DNA of 64,000 nt from SIG607 sp045648445 (GCA_045648445.1 JAZRNY010000009.1:78925-142924); one strand, 5' to 3'. Positions 1 to 8,772 are shown, counted from the stretch's first letter. Numbers and translations are program-made. Notes: generated by a model not told the origin, from the sequence alone.

Positions 1-2
1 AA

Positions 3-410
3 AGAGCGCTTGCACAATCTAAAATTTTAACTGATATTGAATTTACTGCTACAGGTTATGATATCGACCCTCAATCAGTTGAACTTACCTTAAAAAATGC
101 TAAGTTTGCAGGCGTTGATAAATACGTTAAAGCAAGTGTTGCAGACATAAAAGATTTTGTAGCGCCCAATAAACGTTGCCTGATTCTCGCTAATCCACCA
201 TACGGTGAAAGGTTGCTTGATATTAAGGAAGCTGAAAGTCTTTACAAAATTATGGGTGAGCGTTTTATAACCGGTGAAGGACAAAAGTATTTTATGATTA
301 GTCCACATGATGAATTTGAAAAGTTTTTCGGTAAAGAGGCTGATAAGCGTCGTAAACTTTATAATGGTATGATAAAATGTCAGTTGTTTATGTATTATAA
401 ACAGGGGTGA
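3..410 (+). CDS. THUMP-type class I SAM-dependent RNA methyltransferase (3' end only)
   Basis: The reading frame is open from the window edge to a TGA at 408-410, so only the C-terminal ~135 residues are present. It contains GYDIDPQSVELTLKNA, the acidic SAM-binding strand, and then the catalytic NPPYGER motif. Together these are typical of the RlmL/RlmK/YpsC family of N2-guanine rRNA methyltransferases (COG0116). The N-terminal THUMP domain would lie outside the window. The frame reads naturally into the next gene, whose ATG is 4 bp past the stop, so the two are probably cotranscribed. The family assignment is good; the precise rRNA target is not determined. Confidence 0.8.
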   Translation, partial: RALAQSKILTDIEFTATGYDIDPQSVELTLKNAKFAGVDKYVKASVADIKDFVAPNKRCLILANPPYGERLLDIKEAESLYKIMGERFITGEGQKYFMISPHDEFEKFFGKEADKRRKLYNGMIKCQLFMYYKQG

Positions 411-414
411 TAGT

Positions 415-1371
415 ATGAGATATGTTTTTATTATCAATCCAGCCGCAGGTAAGGGCAGAACTGTGAAAAAACTAGGCTTAGAAATAGCAGAGTATTGTTC
501 CTTAAATAAACTTGAGTATTCTGTTCAAATAACCAAAGCCCCCGGTGATGCAAAGCGTTTTTCGTACGAACATGCAATTAAAGGTGATCAAGTTACAATT
601 TTTCTGGCTGGTGGCGAGGGAACTGTTTTTGAAGCGCTTAACGGTGTTATGGGATTTGATAACGTAATACTTGCTGTAATTCCTATTGGTTCTGCCAACG
701 ACTTTTTAAAATATTTTCCTAAAGAAAAGAAAAGCGCGTTTCGTGATCTTGATGATCAAATTTCAGGCAAACCAGTTAAAATGGATGTTATTAAGGCAGG
801 AGAATACTATTGCCTTAATGGTTGCTCGGCAGGTATGGATGCTATTGTCGCAAAATATATGTCCAATTTCAGACGTTTGCCTTTGGTAAGTGGCAGTATG
901 GCATACAATCTTGCTATTGTAAAGTGTTTTTTAGGAAAAATAGGTTGCCGGTTAAATCTTAACGCAGATGGAAAAGATTTGGGAACTAAGGAGTGTTTAT
1001 TTGCGGTTGTTGCAAACGGTCCTGCGTATGGTGGTGGCTTTTTGGCAGCACCGAATGCCGTTCCTTTCGACGGAAAACTCAACTTTACTATAGTTGACGG
1101 TATTGGAAAATTGAAAATTTTGCGTTTCATTGGCAGATATAAAAAAGGTCAAGTTGAAGGTTTGAATTTTGTTCACGGCAGTGTTGGAGAAAAATTTTCT
1201 ATTAGATCTGCTACTAAAGTCCCTATTAATCTTGACGGAGAAATATTTGAATATGATTCAATGGATTTTGAAATAATAAAAAGCGGTGTTAAATTTTTGA
1301 TACCGTCTTCACTTGTTAATTCATTGTTAAAAAATGAAAAAAATTACCAAAAACCCTTGATTTTTGCTTAA
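415..1371 (+). CDS. Diacylglycerol kinase family lipid kinase (YegS/DagK/BmrU-like)
   Basis: A 318-residue protein with the family's N-terminal nucleotide-binding motif NPAAGKG (residues 8-14), a glycine-rich loop GGEGT (66-70) and PIGSANDF (90-97). A C-terminal beta-rich half holds the LDGE-type motif (NLDGEIF). Such enzymes phosphorylate diacylglycerol or related lipids at the inner membrane face for phospholipid recycling. The usual loop is GGDGT; here Asp is replaced by Glu, a conservative but noticeable change at an important position. The length is normal. It starts 4 bp after the methyltransferase stop with ribosome binding site GGGGTGATAG. The exact lipid substrate cannot be told from sequence. 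Confidence 0.85.
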   Translation: MRYVFIINPAAGKGRTVKKLGLEIAEYCSLNKLEYSVQITKAPGDAKRFSYEHAIKGDQVTIFLAGGEGTVFEALNGVMGFDNVILAVIPIGSANDFLKYFPKEKKSAFRDLDDQISGKPVKMDVIKAGEYYCLNGCSAGMDAIVAKYMSNFRRLPLVSGSMAYNLAIVKCFLGKIGCRLNLNADGKDLGTKECLFAVVANGPAYGGGFLAAPNAVPFDGKLNFTIVDGIGKLKILRFIGRYKKGQVEGLNFVHGSVGEKFSIRSATKVPINLDGEIFEYDSMDFEIIKSGVKFLIPSSLVNSLLKNEKNYQKPLIFA

Positions 1372-1384
1372 AAATGGTTAAAAT
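1357..1384 (+). promoter_or_regulatory. Likely sigma-A promoter for groES-groEL
   Basis: TTGATT (1357-1362), a 16-bp spacer and TAAAAT (1379-1384) lie across the end of the lipid kinase gene, 50-60 bp upstream of groES. No CIRCE inverted repeat (TTAGCACTC-N9-GAGTGCTAA) is seen between it and groES. Confidence 0.4.
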
Positions 1385-1447
1385 ATATTTCAGCGCTATG
1401 TTATGTGAATGTAACAAAAAGCATATTATTAAATGGAGGTATTTTAT

Positions 1448-1735
1448 ATGACTATCAAACCTTTATCTGATAAAGTTGTTACTCGTATGACCGAAGCAGA
1501 GGAAACAACCAAAAGCGGTATTATTTTAACTGCCGCTGCTAAAGAAAAACCATCTGTTGCTGAGGTTGTATCAGTCGGCCCCGGTGCTTACGATAAAAAC
1601 GGAAACCTTATTCCTATGACTGTTAAAGTAGGGGATAAAGTTTTAGTTGCTAAATATTCCGGCACTGAAGTCAAACTTGATGGTGAGGACTTCAATATAG
1701 TTTCTCTATCCGATATTTTGGCTGTTGTAGAATAG
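1448..1735 (+). CDS. groES: Co-chaperonin GroES
   Basis: A 95-residue Hsp10, the normal family length. It opens with MTIKPLSDKVV and has the mobile-loop region around residues 15-30 (EAEETTKSGIIL), followed by VGPGAYDKNG and the terminal beta strands ending DILAVVE. It forms the heptameric lid of the GroEL folding chamber in the cytoplasm. A longer in-frame reading from the ATG at 1433 would include the ribosome binding site GGAGGT (1435-1440), so the ATG at 1448 is the proper start. groEL follows after 18 bp, forming the usual bicistronic operon. Confidence 0.97.
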   Translation: MTIKPLSDKVVTRMTEAEETTKSGIILTAAAKEKPSVAEVVSVGPGAYDKNGNLIPMTVKVGDKVLVAKYSGTEVKLDGEDFNIVSLSDILAVVE

Positions 1736-1753
1736 TTTAAGGAGATTTTTGAT

Positions 1754-3391
1754 ATGGCTAAACAGGTTATTTTTGGCGAAGAAGCTAGAAAAGCATTACA
1801 GTCGGGAGTTGACCAACTCGCTAATGCTGTCAAAGTTACATTAGGACCAAAGGGAAGAAACGTTGTTCTTGATAAAAAGTATGGTTCTCCTCTTATTACT
1901 AACGATGGTGTTACTATTGCAAAGGATATTGAACTTGACGATCCTTTTGAAAATATGGGCGCTCAACTTGTAAAAGAAGTATCAGTAAAAACTAATGATG
2001 CTGCTGGTGATGGCACCACTACTGCTACAGTACTTGCTCAAGCACTTATTTTAGAAGGTATGAAAAACGTTGCGGCAGGTGCAAACCCAATGGTTCTTAA
2101 AAAGGGTATTGCAAAGGCAGTAGATACCGCAGTTGCAACCGTTGTTTCTAATTCTAAAAAGGTTACCTGCAGTGAAGATATAGCAAGAGTTGCTACTGTT
2201 TCTGCCGGCGATGAAAACATCGGTAATCTAATTGCTCAGGCTATGGAAAAGGTTACTGCTGACGGTGTTATTACTGTTGAGGAATCTAAAACTGCCGAAA
2301 CATATATTGATGTTGTTGAGGGTATGCAATTTGACAGAGGTTATATTACTCCTTATATGGCTACCGATACCGATAAAATGGAAGCAATAATTGACGATGC
2401 TCTCATTCTTATTACTGATAAAAAGATTTCTTCGATTCAGGAATTACTTCCTCTTCTTGAACAAATCGTTCAAACCGGCAAAAAACTTGTTATTATTGCT
2501 GAAGATATTGAAGGTGATGCACTTTCTAATCTTATTATTAATAAACTTCGCGGTGTATTCACTTGCGTTGGTGTTAAGGCGCCCGGTTTTGGTGATAGAA
2601 GAAAAGAAATGCTTCGTGATATTGCAATCCTTACCGGTGGTGAAGTTATCACTGAAGAACTTGGATTGGAGATTAAAGAAACAACAATCAATATGTTAGG
2701 CCGTGCTTCCCAAGTTAAGGTTGGTAAGGAAACAACGGTTATCGTTGGTGGTGCAGGCGATAAAAATCTTATTAGTGACCGTATTGGTCAAATTAAGAGT
2801 CAAATTGAAGTTACTAACTCTGATTTTGATAGAGAAAAACTTCAAGAACGTCTTGCAAAACTTGCCGGTGGTGTTGCAGTAGTTAAGGTTGGCGCTGCCA
2901 CTGAAATCGAAATGAAAGAAAAGAAACTCAGAATTGAAGATGCTCTTTCTGCCACCAAAGCCGCTGTTGAAGAAGGTATAGTAGCAGGTGGTGGCGTTGC
3001 ATTAGTTAATGCTATCAATTCTGTTAAAGAACTTCTTGCAACCCTTGAGGGGGATGAAAAAACAGGCGTAGCAATTGTTCTTAAATCTCTTGAAGCGCCT
3101 ATCCGTCAAATTGCCGCTAATGCAGGTCTTGAAGGCTCTGTTATTGTTGACAAAATCGTTTCGGCAGGAAAAGCAAATTATGGTTTTGACGCATATAAAG
3201 AAGTTTATACCGATATGATTGAAGCAGGTATCGTTGATCCTACTAAAGTTACACGTTCTGCACTTCAAAACGCTGCTTCTGTTGCCTCTATGGTTCTTAC
3301 TACTGAAACCTTAGTTGCTGACAAGAAGGAAGATGCTCAGGCTGCTAACGCGGCTGCTGCAGCCGCTGCTGCTCAGGGTGGTATGTATTAA
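1754..3391 (+). CDS. groEL: Chaperonin GroEL (Hsp60)
   Basis: 545 residues, the standard size. Conserved segments include TLGPKGRNVVLDKKYGSP, the ATP-binding TNDGVTIAK, GDGTTTATVLAQ and GGGVALVNA. It forms the double-ring ATP-dependent folding machine. The C-terminal tail is alanine-rich and ends QGGMY rather than the repeated GGM tail of many homologues. It is cotranscribed with groES (GGAG at 1741-1744) and ends at an intrinsic terminator. It carries no other anomaly. Confidence 0.98.
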   Translation: MAKQVIFGEEARKALQSGVDQLANAVKVTLGPKGRNVVLDKKYGSPLITNDGVTIAKDIELDDPFENMGAQLVKEVSVKTNDAAGDGTTTATVLAQALILEGMKNVAAGANPMVLKKGIAKAVDTAVATVVSNSKKVTCSEDIARVATVSAGDENIGNLIAQAMEKVTADGVITVEESKTAETYIDVVEGMQFDRGYITPYMATDTDKMEAIIDDALILITDKKISSIQELLPLLEQIVQTGKKLVIIAEDIEGDALSNLIINKLRGVFTCVGVKAPGFGDRRKEMLRDIAILTGGEVITEELGLEIKETTINMLGRASQVKVGKETTVIVGGAGDKNLISDRIGQIKSQIEVTNSDFDREKLQERLAKLAGGVAVVKVGAATEIEMKEKKLRIEDALSATKAAVEEGIVAGGGVALVNAINSVKELLATLEGDEKTGVAIVLKSLEAPIRQIAANAGLEGSVIVDKIVSAGKANYGFDAYKEVYTDMIEAGIVDPTKVTRSALQNAASVASMVLTTETLVADKKEDAQAANAAAAAAAAQGGMY

Positions 3392-3401
3392 TAAAATATT
3401 G

Positions 3402-3430
3402 AAAACCGTCGGATTAACGGCGGTTTTCTT
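3402..3430 (+). terminator. Intrinsic terminator of groES-groEL
   Basis: AAAACCG pairs with CGGTTTT around a short loop and is followed by a T-rich run (CTTTTATT), just after the groEL stop. Confidence 0.8.
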
Positions 3431-3468
3431 TTATTAATAAATAATTTTTAAAAAAGCAAAAATTATGG

Positions 3469-3497
3469 TTGACAAATAAAACCTCTTATGGTAATAT
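3469..3497 (+). promoter_or_regulatory. Promoter of tRNA-Leu
   Basis: Perfect TTGACA (3469-3474), 17-bp spacer, TAATAT (3492-3497), ending 15 bp before the mature tRNA 5' end. Confidence 0.75.
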
Positions 3498-3512
3498 AAT
3501 AAAGTCGCAAAT

Positions 3513-3597
3513 GCGGATGTGCTGGAATAGGCAGACAGGCACGTTTGAGGGGCGTGTGTCAACCGACGTATGGGTTCAAGTCCCATTATCCGCACCA
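3513..3597 (+). tRNA. tRNA-Leu (anticodon GAG)
   Basis: The acceptor stem GCGGATG pairs with TATCCGC (one G-U), with discriminator A and an encoded CCA. The anticodon stem CACGT/GCGTG encloses loop TTGAGGG, so the anticodon is GAG, reading CUC and CUU. A long variable arm (class II tRNA) and a T arm with loop TTCAAGT fit leucine. It is a single-gene unit with its own promoter and terminator. Confidence 0.95.
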
Positions 3598-3600
3598 ATA

Positions 3601-3630
3601 AAAGACAGTCGTAAGACTGTCTTTTTTGTT
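3601..3630 (+). terminator. Intrinsic terminator of tRNA-Leu
   Basis: AAAGACAGTC pairs perfectly with GACTGTCTTT around a GTAA loop, followed by a T run. Confidence 0.9.
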
Positions 3631-3643
3631 TTTATCTATTTGC

Positions 3644-3672
3644 TTGATAATTTTAAAAACTTAGTATATAAT
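3644..3672 (+). promoter_or_regulatory. Promoter of the dipeptidase gene
   Basis: TTGATA (3644-3649), 17-bp spacer, TATAAT (3667-3672), 26 bp before the ATG at 3698. Confidence 0.65.
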
Positions 3673-3697
3673 ATAAAAAAATATTAAAGGTGAATTT

Positions 3698-5110
3698 ATG
3701 TATAAATTGGATAAACTTACTCCTGAGCGAGTTTTTTATTATTTTGAGGAAATATGTAAGATTCCTCACGGATCGGGCAGTACTTCTAAAATCAGTGATT
3801 TTTGTGAAAATTTTGCCATTAAGCATAATCTTGAATATGTGCGAGAAGAAATTGGAAATATAATTATCAAAAAACCTGCTTCGATTGGTAAAGAGAATTC
3901 TCCCGCAATCATTATTCAGGGGCATCTTGATATGGTATGTGAAAAAAATGCGGATGTAGATTTTGATTTTTTGAATGATCCTATTGACGTTAATACCGAT
4001 GGTGAATTTGTTTTTGCGAATGGTACCACGCTCGGTGGAGATGATGGAATTGCCGTTGCAATGGCTCTTGCAATTCTTGAGAGTGATACTATCCATCATC
4101 CCGATTTGGAAGTTCTTTTTACTGTAGATGAAGAAACGGGAATGTATGGGGCGGGAGCTCTTGACGGTAGTATTTTTAAAGGTAAAAGTCTTATTAATAT
4201 TGATTCGGAAGAAGAAGGCGTTTTTACTGTAAGTTGTGCCGGTGGCGTGCGCGCTGAACTTACAATTCCAATCGAGTTTGAAGAAAATAACAATCCGTGT
4301 TATCGAATTATTGTTGATGGACTTAAAGGCGGTCATTCCGGCGTTGAAATTCACAAAGCCAGACTTAACTCTAATAAAGTTGCTGCCGATTTATTGGATT
4401 ATTTGGGGGATATGCGCATCATTTCAATAGAGGGCGGTCTTAAAGATAATGCTATTCCGGTTCGTACTCAAATCTTAGTTGCATGCAAAAATAATTTCGA
4501 AAATAAGATTTGCGAATTTATAAATAGTAACCGCGTTGAGAATGATTTAGGGCTTAACGTATCTATTTGCGAAATTGATAAAATGCCAAAGGCAACTACT
4601 GAGGAGACTACAAAAAACATTATCGCATTTTTGAAAGATGTTCCTAACGGTATTATAAAATGGAGTAATAATATCGAAAATTTGGTAGAGACAAGTTTAA
4701 ATCTTGGCGTTCTTAAAACAAATGCTGATTTTATAAGCGCCTCTTTTGCTGTTCGTAGCAGTATTAATGAAGATAAGTTTAAACTTTTGGATAGGTTAGA
4801 AGTATTTGTTAAATCTTTTGGCGGTAAAATGATTGCTGAAGGTCATTATCCTGCTTGGGAATATAACAAAAACTCTTTTTTGAGAGATAAAATGATTGAT
4901 GTGTATAAAGAAATTTATAATAAGGAACCACAAGTGATCGCTATTCATGCAGGACTGGAATGTGGTCTTCTTAGTGAAAAAATTAAAGGACTTGATGCAG
5001 TATCAATCGGTCCTGATATGATGGATATTCATACACCACGTGAAAAATTATCGATTGCTTCGGTGAAAAGAGTGTACGAATTTATTTTAAAATTATTGGA
5101 AGAACTGTAA
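3698..5110 (+). CDS. pepD: Aminoacyl-histidine dipeptidase, M20 family (PepD)
   Basis: A 470-residue zinc dipeptidase. The M20 metal site is visible: GHLDMV (His76, Asp78), LGGDDGIAV (bridging Asp near 115), VDEETGMYGA (Glu145/146) and a C-terminal His in IHAGLE. The central lid/dimerisation domain contains GLKGGHSG. Proteins of this length and pattern hydrolyse Xaa-His and other dipeptides in the cytoplasm for peptide nutrition. It stands alone between its own promoter and terminator. Dipeptidase function is secure; exact specificity is family knowledge only. Confidence 0.93.
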   Translation: MYKLDKLTPERVFYYFEEICKIPHGSGSTSKISDFCENFAIKHNLEYVREEIGNIIIKKPASIGKENSPAIIIQGHLDMVCEKNADVDFDFLNDPIDVNTDGEFVFANGTTLGGDDGIAVAMALAILESDTIHHPDLEVLFTVDEETGMYGAGALDGSIFKGKSLINIDSEEEGVFTVSCAGGVRAELTIPIEFEENNNPCYRIIVDGLKGGHSGVEIHKARLNSNKVAADLLDYLGDMRIISIEGGLKDNAIPVRTQILVACKNNFENKICEFINSNRVENDLGLNVSICEIDKMPKATTEETTKNIIAFLKDVPNGIIKWSNNIENLVETSLNLGVLKTNADFISASFAVRSSINEDKFKLLDRLEVFVKSFGGKMIAEGHYPAWEYNKNSFLRDKMIDVYKEIYNKEPQVIAIHAGLECGLLSEKIKGLDAVSIGPDMMDIHTPREKLSIASVKRVYEFILKLLEEL

Positions 5111-5120
5111 TATATTGAAC

Positions 5121-5157
5121 AAAAAAACAACCAAAAATTACTTTTGGTTGTTTTTTG
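5121..5157 (+). terminator. Intrinsic terminator of pepD
   Basis: Long stem AAAACAACCAAAA / TTTTGGTTGTTTT with a short loop, followed by T residues. Confidence 0.85.
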
Positions 5158-5186
5158 TTGCAAAATAGCGAACAATATGATAATAT
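5158..5186 (+). promoter_or_regulatory. Possible promoter of the AraC-family gene
   Basis: TTGCAA (5158-5163), 17-bp spacer, TAATAT (5181-5186), immediately after the pepD terminator. Confidence 0.45.
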
Positions 5187-5207
5187 TTAAAGGAAAGGTG
5201 TGATTGT

Positions 5208-6071
5208 ATGAGCGTTAGTAAAGAAAGCAGTGCAGTAAAAAAAGTCGGAAGTGGGGTAAAATACGCTTCTTATGGTTTTTCGGGTAAATGGGAAGATATT
5301 AAAGTGGATAGGTATAAAGGCTATACTCCCAGAATGACCGATTATCATATGCACAATTATTATGAAATGAGTATAATTATTTCAGGTAACGTTAACGTTT
5401 TACTTACTGATTCTATGGAGCATAGCACACAATCTAAAATAGTTTTGTTGCGGCCACATACACCTCATTATATATATTGTGAAACAGACGTTTTATATAA
5501 AAGAATTAACATAAATTTTACCTTAGACTATATAGGCGAAATATCACAGTTTGACGAATTGTTTCAAGTTTTTGCACCTTGTGGAAATGTTTTAAAAATT
5601 AATGAAGAACAGTGTAAAACTTATGTTGAATTGGCGGAAAGAATTGACTCTGAAAAGAATTTATTTAGAAAGAGACTTTTGCTTTTATATTTAATATCTA
5701 TACTTTCGGATAATATAAAACAAAGTGGCGATTTTTCTAAAATGCCTACATATATGAACGAGTGTCTAACGTATATTTCTTCTAATTATAATAAAAAAAT
5801 TGTCGCTAATGACCTTTCGGAGCGATTTGGAGTAGGTAGAACCACTATTATGACCGCTTTTAAAAAATATACTGGTGTAACGCTTAGTGAATATATTAAC
5901 CGTTGTAGATTAAAGAATGCTGTTTCGATGATGAAAGAAGGCGAAATAGAGCAAACGGTTGCCGAAAAATGTGGGTTTACTGACGCTTGTAATATGATAA
6001 GATGTTTTAACAGGGAGGTTGGCTGCACCCCTAAAAAATATCTTGATAAATTAAGAAACAATATTAATTAA
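5208..6071 (+). CDS. AraC-family transcriptional regulator
   Basis: 287 residues. An N-terminal cupin-like effector domain carries YHMHNYYEMSIIISG and LLRPHTPHYI. A C-terminal double helix-turn-helix (about residues 185-287) contains VANDLSERFGVGRTTIMTAF and the signature CGFTDACNMIRCFNREVGCTPKKY. Such regulators usually sense a sugar or related small molecule. It is monocistronic and sits between pepD and the aspartate-pathway operon, neither of which is an obvious target. The ligand is unknown. Confidence 0.9.
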   Translation: MSVSKESSAVKKVGSGVKYASYGFSGKWEDIKVDRYKGYTPRMTDYHMHNYYEMSIIISGNVNVLLTDSMEHSTQSKIVLLRPHTPHYIYCETDVLYKRININFTLDYIGEISQFDELFQVFAPCGNVLKINEEQCKTYVELAERIDSEKNLFRKRLLLLYLISILSDNIKQSGDFSKMPTYMNECLTYISSNYNKKIVANDLSERFGVGRTTIMTAFKKYTGVTLSEYINRCRLKNAVSMMKEGEIEQTVAEKCGFTDACNMIRCFNREVGCTPKKYLDKLRNNIN

Positions 6072-6184
6072 TCGGATTATTATAATGTGTATTTCTACTG
6101 CGCACACTTTTGTTTGTGTTTCGCATTAAGATTATTAAAATTGTTTTAGAATTTTATGCAATTTGACGATTATTCAATTTTTTG

Positions 6185-6213
6185 TTGCTTTTTTATGATG
6201 TTTATGGTATTAT
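6185..6213 (+). promoter_or_regulatory. Promoter of the hom-lysC-asd operon
   Basis: TTGCTT (6185-6190), 17-bp spacer, TATTAT (6208-6213). It is followed by an AT-rich inverted repeat (ATTAAATT 6216-6223 with AATTTAAT 6237-6244) near the expected transcription start. Confidence 0.55.
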
Positions 6214-6245
6214 ATATTAAATTGATTTTACAAATTAATTTAATT

Positions 6246-6268
6246 TTTGTACGTGAGTGGCGTACAAA
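6246..6268 (+). promoter_or_regulatory. Leader hairpin before hom
   Basis: TTTGTACG (6246-6253) pairs perfectly with CGTACAAA (6261-6268) around a 7-nt loop in the short 5' leader, just before the ribosome binding site AGAGG. No known riboswitch fold was recognised and no U-run follows. It may be a start-proximal translational control hairpin or a protein site. Confidence 0.4.
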
Positions 6269-6286
6269 CTAAAAAGAGGTATAAAA

Positions 6287-7432
6287 ATGAACGTAGCAAT
6301 TCTGGGATTTGGTACTGTCGGCGTTGGTGTTTATGATATTTTGGCCGACAGAAATGATATTGATGTTAAATATGTCCTTGACGTTGTCAAACATGATGAT
6401 TTAACTGCGATTTCCACAACCGATTTTAACGATATATTAAACGATGATACAGTTGATACTGTTTTAGAGGTTATCGGTGGTCTTCATCCTGCTTATGAAT
6501 TTATTACCTCTTCTCTTAAAAAAGGGAAGAATGTAATTACTGCTAATAAACTTCTTTTAAGTACTTATTATGAAGAACTTACTTCTTTGGCTCGTGATAA
6601 TAAAGTTGCTTTGAGATATACTGCTGCCGTAGGTGGCGGAATACCTTGGCTTGTCAATCTTGAACGTGTATCGCGTTGCGCAAAAGTATGCGAAGTAAGC
6701 GGTATAATGAACGGTACTTCAAACTTCATTTTAGATGCAATGCATACTGATAAGGCAGATTTTTCAGAGTGTCTTAAAACTGCTCAGGATTTGGGTTATG
6801 CTGAAAGAGATCCCAGTGCAGATATCGATGGTATTGATACTTTATGTAAAGTTGTTCTTTCTGCAAATATCGCTTTTTCCGTTGCAGTCGATAAAAGCAA
6901 GGTTAACGTTGCCGGTATACGATATATTAAAGACATTGATATTTCGGCTTGTGAACAAATGGATAGAACCTGTAAATTATTGGGTGTTGCTTATAATAAA
7001 AATGATCACTTGTCGGTTTACGTTGAACCTACGTTTGTTAGCAACAAGGCGCTTGAAGCATCTATCCATTCAAATTTAAATCTTATTACTTTTGAAGCAG
7101 AACACGTTGGCAGAGAAAGTTTTTACGGCTATGGCGCAGGAAGATATCCTACTGCATATACTGTAGTTGAAGATTGTATTGACGTAAGCCTTGGAGTTAA
7201 AAAAGCATATAACGATATTATGAATGATTGCTTAATAAATAATTCCGATTGTGTTCACAAATATTATGTGAGAAGCGAGTATAATAATGACTGGTTCAAC
7301 AGTCTTTCAAAAGAAAAATGTGGTAAAGGTTTTGTTACCGAAGAAGTTTCAGTAGAGTTAATGCATAAGTTCTGTAACGAAGCAATAACTAACGGCAAAG
7401 AATGCTTTATCGCAGGTATTACTGAAATATAA
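6287..7432 (+). CDS. hom: Homoserine dehydrogenase
   Basis: 381 residues from the ATG at 6287, chosen because AAGAGG lies 7-8 bp upstream; a GTG at 6257 would fall inside the leader hairpin. The N-terminal Rossmann motif is GFGTVGVGVYDIL, followed by TANKLLLS, GGIPWL, GIMNGTSNFIL and the catalytic block AERDPSADIDGIDTL. It reduces aspartate semialdehyde to homoserine for threonine and methionine synthesis. The ~60 residues after the catalytic domain are too short for a full regulatory ACT domain, so feedback control by threonine may be weak or altered. It is first in the operon with lysC and asd. Confidence 0.93.
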   Translation: MNVAILGFGTVGVGVYDILADRNDIDVKYVLDVVKHDDLTAISTTDFNDILNDDTVDTVLEVIGGLHPAYEFITSSLKKGKNVITANKLLLSTYYEELTSLARDNKVALRYTAAVGGGIPWLVNLERVSRCAKVCEVSGIMNGTSNFILDAMHTDKADFSECLKTAQDLGYAERDPSADIDGIDTLCKVVLSANIAFSVAVDKSKVNVAGIRYIKDIDISACEQMDRTCKLLGVAYNKNDHLSVYVEPTFVSNKALEASIHSNLNLITFEAEHVGRESFYGYGAGRYPTAYTVVEDCIDVSLGVKKAYNDIMNDCLINNSDCVHKYYVRSEYNNDWFNSLSKEKCGKGFVTEEVSVELMHKFCNEAITNGKECFIAGITEI

Positions 7433-7444
7433 AGGGGTATTAAA

Positions 7445-8761
7445 ATGTTAAAAGTTCTTAAATTTGGCGGTACTTCAATGGCTGATGCCAATCAGTTCGC
7501 TAAGGTTAAATCAATTGTTGAAAGTGATCCTTCACGTAGAGTGGTTGTTGTTTCGGCGGCAGGTAAACGTTTTTCGGACGACCATAAAATTACCGATCTT
7601 CTTTTACTTTGTCACGCTCACGTTAAATACGGTGTTTCCAGTGACGGCGTATTTGATATGATTGCTCAGCGTTATATTGAAATTCGTAATGATTGCGGTC
7701 TTAAAACCGATATTGAATCTGAACTTAATAAAATTGCTGAAAAATTAAAAACAGGTATTAGTAAAGACGAACTTGTTTCCCGTGGTGAATATCTTTCTGC
7801 TCGTTTAATGGCTGATTATCTTGGATTTGATTTTGTTGATTCTGCTCGTTGGGTTCGTTTTAAACTAGACGGTTCTATTGATACCGAAAAATCTTATGAA
7901 CTTCTTCGCGAACTTGCTGATGGTCGTAAGGTTGTTATCCCCGGTTTTTATGGTACTATGCCTAACGGTGCTATTCGTATTATGAGTAGAGGCGGTTCCG
8001 ATATTACTGGCGCTCTTGCAGCCGCTGCATTAGAAGCAGACGTATATGAAAACTGGACTGACGTTTCGGGCATTTTGATGGCTGACCCAAGAATAGTTGA
8101 AAATCCCGAACCTATCAAATATATTACCTATGAAGAACTTAGAGAACTTTCTCATATGGGTGCTCAAGTACTTCATGAAGGAACAATTTTCCCCGTAAGA
8201 CAAAAGAATATTCCTCTTAATATCCGTAATACTAACGCTCCTGAAGATGCTGGTAGTCTTATTATGGAAAAATTCCCCGATGATGAAAACGATAAGCAGT
8301 TTATTACAGGTATCACAGGTAAAAAGAACTTCTCTATCGTTACAGTTGCCAAAAGTGGTATGTCTTCCGAAGTAGGCTTCTTGAGAAAGGTTCTTGAAGT
8401 ATTCGAAAAATACGGTGTTAGTATTGAATACGTTCCTTCGGGAATTGACAGCGTTTCGGTTGTTGTTTCTTCTACGGCAGTTGCTGATTGCCTTTACGCT
8501 ATTATGGGCGACTTGCAAAAGACCGTTAAACCCGATAGCATAAACGTTACTGAAGATATAGCAATCGTTGCCGTAGTTGGCAGAAAAATGGCTTATAAAC
8601 CCGGTATGTCCGGTAGACTTTTTGCAGCACTTGGTGAAAGCAAAATCAATATCCGTATGATTTCACAAAGTTGTGAAGAACTTAATATTATAGCAGGTGT
8701 AAGTAACGAAGATTTCGAAAAGGCTGTTAAGGTTCTTTACAGCAGTTTCGTTAAGAAATAA
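7445..8761 (+). CDS. lysC: Aspartate kinase
   Basis: 438 residues. It opens with the amino-acid kinase motif KFGGTSMAD (residues 6-14), and the catalytic domain includes SRGEYLSARL and SRGGSDITGAL. Two C-terminal ACT domains follow (around FSIVTVAKSGMSSEVGFL and IAIVAVVGRKM), the site of allosteric feedback. It phosphorylates aspartate, the first step to lysine, threonine, methionine and the cell-wall diaminopimelate branch. It lies 12 bp after hom and 11 bp before asd, so the three early steps are coexpressed. Confidence 0.96.
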   Translation: MLKVLKFGGTSMADANQFAKVKSIVESDPSRRVVVVSAAGKRFSDDHKITDLLLLCHAHVKYGVSSDGVFDMIAQRYIEIRNDCGLKTDIESELNKIAEKLKTGISKDELVSRGEYLSARLMADYLGFDFVDSARWVRFKLDGSIDTEKSYELLRELADGRKVVIPGFYGTMPNGAIRIMSRGGSDITGALAAAALEADVYENWTDVSGILMADPRIVENPEPIKYITYEELRELSHMGAQVLHEGTIFPVRQKNIPLNIRNTNAPEDAGSLIMEKFPDDENDKQFITGITGKKNFSIVTVAKSGMSSEVGFLRKVLEVFEKYGVSIEYVPSGIDSVSVVVSSTAVADCLYAIMGDLQKTVKPDSINVTEDIAIVAVVGRKMAYKPGMSGRLFAALGESKINIRMISQSCEELNIIAGVSNEDFEKAVKVLYSSFVKK

Positions 8762-8772
8762 GGAGAATTTTT

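Noticed and set aside
3469..3687. Open reading frame of 72 codons over the tRNA-Leu region
   Set aside because: It runs through the tRNA, its promoter and its terminator; no ribosome binding site and no family resemblance.
6072..6286. Lysine riboswitch or T-box before hom-lysC-asd
   Set aside because: The leader downstream of the predicted promoter is only about 70 nt and lacks the conserved motifs; only a simple hairpin is present.
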